Assembly: GCA_002282555.1 (NCBI GenBank) | Contig: NCJR01000001.1 | Coordinates: 1 to 26,159 of the forward strand | Length of the DNA: 26,159 bases | Source of the DNA: Rhodobacterales bacterium 34-62-10 | GTDB taxonomy: Bacteria > Pseudomonadota > Alphaproteobacteria > Rhodobacterales > Rhodobacteraceae | Direction of reading: 5' to 3' | Shown here: positions 22,081-26,159 of the stretch, piece after piece | Layout of the letters: each line of letters begins with the position of its first letter | How positions within the stretch are numbered: position 1 is the first letter of the stretch | Position numbers and translations under genes: made by a program | The notes under the pieces: generated by a model | The model's input: only the letters and a program-made list of their open reading frames with translations | Told to the model about the DNA's origin: nothing | Database searches by the model: none

Positions 22081-24862
22081 TCCGGCACTGACCCAGCACC
22101 TCCAGACCCTGCCGTTGCCACCGGACGATCTTATCTGTCCGGCCAGCAATATATTTGACGCAGGAGCGGTGACCCGGTCGTTGCGCGATGCGACGAAAGA
22201 ACTGAAACCGGTGCAGATGCGCGCAGCCGTCGTGCCGGTGCTGTCGCAGACCCTGCAGGACGGTCGCGCCGCTATCGCCGAGGCCTTTGCCGCGCGGCCT
22301 TTTGATGCGCGTCCCGTAACCCGTGCCTATGCTTGGCTGACAGATTGTATTGTGGCCTGCGCGCAAGATGTGGCTATGCGTCAGGTACATCCTCTTGAGC
22401 GTCCATCTTCAAACGAGCGGATCGCGCTGATCGCTGTCGGAGGGTATGGGCGGGGTGAAATGGCCCCGCAATCGGACGTGGATCTTCTGTTTCTCAGTCC
22501 GACACGGATCACACCATGGGCCGAGGCGGTGATCGAGACAATGCTTTACATCCTTTGGGATCTTCGCCTGAAGGTCGGCCATGCCAGCCGCACGGTGAAG
22601 GACTGCCTGCGTCTGGGCGACGAGGATTTCACGATCCGCACCGCCCTGCTGGAACATCGCTTTCTGGGTGGGGACCCAGTGCTGGCTGCGGAACTGGACC
22701 GGCGTCTGAAGACTGAGCTTTTCAAGGGCACGGCACGCGAATTCATCGAGGCCAAGCTGTCCGAACGTGATGCGCGTCATGAAAAACAGGGCGGTCAGCG
22801 CTATATGGTCGAGCCCAATGTCAAAGAAGGCAAAGGCGGCCTGCGCGATCTGCAATCGCTGTTCTGGATTGCAAAATACCTGCACGGTGTGCAGAACCCC
22901 GAAGAATTGGTGCGGATCAGAATGTTCCGCCCCGAGGAATATGCCACCTTCCAGAAAGCCGAGAATTTCCTGTGGGCGGTGCGCTGCCATCTGCATCTGA
23001 TCACCGGGCGGCCTGCGGATCAGTTGACCTTTGACCTGCAGGTGCAGGTTGCCGAACGCATGGGTTATGTGGACAAGGGTGGGCGTCGCGCGGTCGAGCA
23101 TTTCATGCAGGATTATTTCCGCCATGCCACGTCAGTCGGGGATCTGACGCGGATCTTCCTGACCAAGCTCGAGGCTTTGCATGTCAAATCCGGCCCCCTG
23201 TTGGAGCGCATTTTCCGCCGCACCCCCAAGGTCAAGCCCGGTTATCAGGTAATCCACAACCGTCTGGCGATCGAGAACGAGGCGGACTTCCTCAAGGACA
23301 AGTTGAACCTGCTGCGCCTGTTCGAGGAAGCATTGCGCACAGGCATGTTGATCCACCCTGACGCGATGCGCCTTGTCACGGCGAACCTCAACCTTATCGA
23401 TGACGGGGTTCGCACAACACGTGAGGCCCAGCAGATATTCATGGACCTGCTGCTCAAACACGGGAACCCGGAGCGCGCCCTGCGCCGGATGAACGAGTTG
23501 GGGATGCTGGCCGCTTTCATCCCCGAGTTCGAACCGATCGTGGCGATGATGCAGTTCAACATGTATCACAGCTATACGGTGGACGAGCACACAATCCAGT
23601 GCATCCGCAACCTTGCCCAGATTGAACGGGGCGAGCTGGTCGAGGAATTGCCGGTCGTGTCCGGCATTTTGCGCGCAGGAGTGAACCGCAGGGTCCTTTA
23701 TATCGCACTTTTGCTGCATGATATCGGCAAGGGCCGGAGCGAGGATCATTCGGTTCTGGGCGCACAGATCGCGCGGAAGGTCGCACCGCGATTGGGGCTG
23801 AACAAGGCCGATGCGGAAACTGTGGAATGGCTTGTGCGTTATCATCTGCTGATGTCGGACATCGCGCAGAAGCGCGATCTGTCGGACCCGCGCACCCTGC
23901 GGGATTTCGCCAAGGCGGTAAAGACCCGCAAGCGTCTGGATCTGCTGACCGTATTGACGGTCTGTGACATCCGGGGGGTCGGGCCGAACACGTGGAACAA
24001 CTGGAAAGCCATGCTGATCCGGCAGTTGCACCGCGAGACCACGCGCGCGCTGGAACATGGGCTTGAGGATCTGAACCGCGAGCATCGGGGAGCCGAGGCC
24101 AAGGCGGAGTTGCGCGACGCCCTCAAAGGTTGGGACGCCGCGGCCCTCAAGACCGAGTTGGGTCGGCATTACCCACCCTACTGGCAGGGGTTGGACACCC
24201 GCACGCAGATCGTCTTTGCGAACATGCTGCGCGATCTGCCTGATGACGAGATACGTATCGACCTTGTCCCCGACGAAGACCGCGACGCCACGCGCGCCTG
24301 TTTCGCATTGTCGGATCATCCGGGCATCTTTTCGCGACTGGCAGGTGCGCTGGCGCTGGTGGGGGCCAATGTGGTGGATGCGCGGACCTATACGTCCAAG
24401 GACGGGTTCGCCACAGCGGTGTTCTGGGTGCAGGACGAAAGCGGAAGCCCCTATGATGCGACCCGCCTGCCCCGGTTACGGCAGATGATCGACAAGACCC
24501 TCAAGGGTGAGGTGGTCACGACCGAAGCGATCAAAAGCCGCGACAAGATCAAGAAACGCGAACGCGCCTTCCGTGTGGCCACATCGATCACCTTCGACAA
24601 CGAGGGTTCCGAGATCTATACCATCATCGAGGTCGATACACGCGACCGTCCGGGCCTGCTGTTCGACCTGACCCGCACCTTGGCCAATGCCAATGTCTAT
24701 ATCGCCAGTGCAGTGATCGCGACCTATGGCGAGCAGGTGGTGGACACGTTCTATGTGAAGGACATGTTCGGGTTGAAATTCCACTCACTTTCAAAACAGA
24801 AATCGCTGGAACGCAAACTGCGGGAAGCGATCGAGAAGGGCGTGGAGCGGGCGATTTCCTGA
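22040..24862 (+). CDS. glnD: Bifunctional PII uridylyltransferase / uridylyl-removing enzyme
   Basis: A 940-residue GlnD, the cytoplasmic nitrogen sensor that uridylylates PII proteins when glutamine is low and removes UMP when it is high. Domains run in the usual order: nucleotidyltransferase with GGYGRGEMAPQSDVDLL (134-150), the linker and KEGKGGLRDLQ block (about 261-271), an HD phosphohydrolase domain with LLHDIGKG (558-565), and two C-terminal ACT domains beginning near 759 (DHPGIFSRL) and 869 (DRPGLLFDL). No ATG lies near the expected start. I use TTG at 22040, with AGGTGG six bases upstream, which overlaps the preceding gene by 41 bases; GTG at 22067 is the alternative. murJ follows 76 bases downstream, an order seen in several alphaproteobacteria. 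Confidence 0.96.
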   Translation: MTLPQEPLAVPDSDPALTQHLQTLPLPPDDLICPASNIFDAGAVTRSLRDATKELKPVQMRAAVVPVLSQTLQDGRAAIAEAFAARPFDARPVTRAYAWLTDCIVACAQDVAMRQVHPLERPSSNERIALIAVGGYGRGEMAPQSDVDLLFLSPTRITPWAEAVIETMLYILWDLRLKVGHASRTVKDCLRLGDEDFTIRTALLEHRFLGGDPVLAAELDRRLKTELFKGTAREFIEAKLSERDARHEKQGGQRYMVEPNVKEGKGGLRDLQSLFWIAKYLHGVQNPEELVRIRMFRPEEYATFQKAENFLWAVRCHLHLITGRPADQLTFDLQVQVAERMGYVDKGGRRAVEHFMQDYFRHATSVGDLTRIFLTKLEALHVKSGPLLERIFRRTPKVKPGYQVIHNRLAIENEADFLKDKLNLLRLFEEALRTGMLIHPDAMRLVTANLNLIDDGVRTTREAQQIFMDLLLKHGNPERALRRMNELGMLAAFIPEFEPIVAMMQFNMYHSYTVDEHTIQCIRNLAQIERGELVEELPVVSGILRAGVNRRVLYIALLLHDIGKGRSEDHSVLGAQIARKVAPRLGLNKADAETVEWLVRYHLLMSDIAQKRDLSDPRTLRDFAKAVKTRKRLDLLTVLTVCDIRGVGPNTWNNWKAMLIRQLHRETTRALEHGLEDLNREHRGAEAKAELRDALKGWDAAALKTELGRHYPPYWQGLDTRTQIVFANMLRDLPDDEIRIDLVPDEDRDATRACFALSDHPGIFSRLAGALALVGANVVDARTYTSKDGFATAVFWVQDESGSPYDATRLPRLRQMIDKTLKGEVVTTEAIKSRDKIKKRERAFRVATSITFDNEGSEIYTIIEVDTRDRPGLLFDLTRTLANANVYIASAVIATYGEQVVDTFYVKDMFGLKFHSLSKQKSLERKLREAIEKGVERAIS

Positions 24863-24938
24863 TCCGGGGTCGCGCCCTCTTTCAAGGCGGTCAGGCTTGG
24901 GATAGTCGTGCAACAGACGCAGCAAGGGGCCGCCTGTC

Positions 24939-26159
24939 ATGAAACCCATACGCCTGATCGCCGGCTTCATGACCGTAGGTCTGTGGACGCTGGCCAGCCG
25001 CGTGCTGGGATTCGTGCGCGACGCGATCATTCTGGCCTATCTGGGCACTGGCCCCGCTTACGAGGCCTATGTGGTGGCCTTCCGCCTGCCCAACATGTTC
25101 CGCCGCTTTTTTGCCGAAGGCGCGTTCAACATGGCATTCGTCCCGATGTTTTCCAAAAAGTTTCAAGCGGGCGAGGACGCGCATGGTTTCGCCGAAACCG
25201 CTTTTTCCGGGCTGGCTTCGATCCTGATCCTTTTGACGCTGCTGGCGCAGTTGTTCATGCCCTGGATGATCTATGCCTTGGCGAGTGGTTTTGCCGGACA
25301 GGAGCAGTTTGCACTTTCAGTTGATTTCGCACGGATCGTATTTCCCTATATCCTGTTCATCTCGTTGGCGGCTCTGCTGTCAGGCGTCTTGAACGCGACC
25401 GGCCGATTTGCTGCCGCCGCTGCTGCACCGGTGTTGCTGAATGTGATCCTTGTCACCGCCATGGTCAGTGCGGCGACACTGGGCCTAGACGTGGCCATGG
25501 CGCTGATCTGGGGCATCCCGGTTGCGGGTGTTGCGCAGCTTGCATTGGTCTGGCACGCAGCCCGCAAGGCCGGGTTCCGCCTCATGCCGCGGCGTCCTCG
25601 CTGGACGCCCGAGATGAATCGCCTTGTCCGCATCGCCATACCCGCCGCTTTGGCGGGTGGCGTGGTGCAGGTCAATCTGCTGGTGGGCCAACAGGTCGCC
25701 AGCTATTTCGACCGCGCTGTTGGCTGGCTTTATGCTGCTGATCGTCTTTATCAGTTGCCGCTGGGCGTGGTTGGTATTGCCATCGGCGTGGTGCTGTTGC
25801 CGGACCTGTCACGGCGGCTGGCAGCTGGCGATGACTCGGGCGGGCGCAATGCCCTGAGCCGGGCCGCGGAGATTTCGCTGGCACTGACCATTCCCGCCGC
25901 TGTGGCACTGGTGGCAGTGCCTCTTCCGTTGGTGTCCGTCCTGTTTGAGCGCGGTGCCACAACAGCGGATGATAGCGCTGCTATTGCGATGGCTGTGGCA
26001 GTCTATGGATTGGGTCTGCCGGCATTCGTGATCCAGAAAATCCTGCAACCGCTTTATTTCGCGCGTGAGGATACACGCAGCCCTTTCCGCTATGCCGTGA
26101 TTGCGATGGTTGTGAACGCGGTCGTGGCCATCGGGCTGGCGCCGCTGATGCCGATGCTG
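24939..26159 (+). CDS. murJ: MurJ, lipid II flippase (5' part)
   Basis: The first 407 codons of MurJ (MviN), the MOP-family inner-membrane protein that flips lipid II to the periplasm for peptidoglycan synthesis. The frame is open to the window edge, so the C-terminus is outside; the full protein is usually near 510-530 residues. Many hydrophobic spans are present. The N-terminus carries conserved residues: SR at 20-21, RD at 27-28, RLPN at 49-52, RR at 55-56 and FAEGAF at 58-63; Glu42 replaces the aspartate found in E. coli (Asp39). The motif QLPLGVVGIAIGVVLLPDLSR lies near residues 270-290. The ATG at 24939 has AAGGGG nine bases upstream. Together with rodA and the LpoA-like gene it shows the wall-building theme of the window. 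Confidence 0.96.
   Translation, partial: MKPIRLIAGFMTVGLWTLASRVLGFVRDAIILAYLGTGPAYEAYVVAFRLPNMFRRFFAEGAFNMAFVPMFSKKFQAGEDAHGFAETAFSGLASILILLTLLAQLFMPWMIYALASGFAGQEQFALSVDFARIVFPYILFISLAALLSGVLNATGRFAAAAAAPVLLNVILVTAMVSAATLGLDVAMALIWGIPVAGVAQLALVWHAARKAGFRLMPRRPRWTPEMNRLVRIAIPAALAGGVVQVNLLVGQQVASYFDRAVGWLYAADRLYQLPLGVVGIAIGVVLLPDLSRRLAAGDDSGGRNALSRAAEISLALTIPAAVALVAVPLPLVSVLFERGATTADDSAAIAMAVAVYGLGLPAFVIQKILQPLYFAREDTRSPFRYAVIAMVVNAVVAIGLAPLMPML

Noticed and set aside
23132..24319. A 395-codon minus-strand open frame opposite glnD
   Set aside because: Antisense to clear GlnD sequence through its HD region, with no recognisable domain; treated as a by-product of codon bias.

Overview
The window looks like ordinary chromosome of an alphaproteobacterium of the order Rhodobacterales (Rhodobacter/Roseobacter type). 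The evidence is high-GC coding sequence in both directions, a RodA-GhrA pair, an RpoHII-type heat-shock sigma factor, a membrane-anchored HesA/MoeB protein beside dut and dcp, and glnD followed by murJ. I see no rRNA, tRNA, insertion sequence, phage gene or CRISPR array. Genes are tightly packed. No gene-free stretch exceeds 300 bases; the longest are 2841-3074 and 11438-11713. Genus-level placement is inference only.

Layout, left to right. (1) 1-1415, plus: the 3' end of rodA, then a GhrA-type reductase. (2) 1454-2840, minus: a uracil-DNA glycosylase family gene overlapping an SseB-family gene. (3) 3075-7839, plus: a compact surface-polysaccharide operon. It holds a KpsT-type ABC ATPase, a KpsE-type membrane/periplasmic export protein, kdsA (Kdo-8-phosphate synthase) and a phosphomannomutase/phosphoglucomutase, and it ends at a strong bidirectional terminator at 7862-7887. 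(4) 7894-13743: dcp, HesA/MoeB, dut and coaBC, all minus, interrupted between coaBC and dut by one plus-strand gene for an exported FG-GAP/VCBS-like protein. (5) 13811-15495, minus: rpoH (RpoHII type) translationally coupled to a ChaN-family gene, with an RpoE-like promoter upstream of rpoH. (6) 15611-18300, plus: cobU/cobP, a coupled histidine phosphatase (possible CobC), and YifB/ComM. (7) 18356-20737, minus: rsmI, yraN and gshB. (8) 20821-26159, plus: an LpoA-like lipoprotein, glnD, and murJ, which runs off the right edge.

Several genes serve the cell envelope: rodA, murJ and the LpoA-like protein in peptidoglycan growth, and the KpsT/KpsE/KdsA/PMM set in surface glycan export and precursor supply. 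Others serve stress and redox functions: rpoH-chaN, gshB and uracil-DNA glycosylase with dut. The rest serve cofactors (coaBC, MoeB, cobU) and nitrogen signalling (glnD).

I found no clearly new multi-gene system. The points most worth a second look are: the polysaccharide operon, which has an exporter ATPase and a metal-type KdsA but no KpsM permease; a possible CtrA site in front of it; the RpoE-like promoter driving the rpoH-chaN pair; the membrane-anchored MoeB; and the low-GC 5' end of the secreted gene wedged between coaBC and dut.
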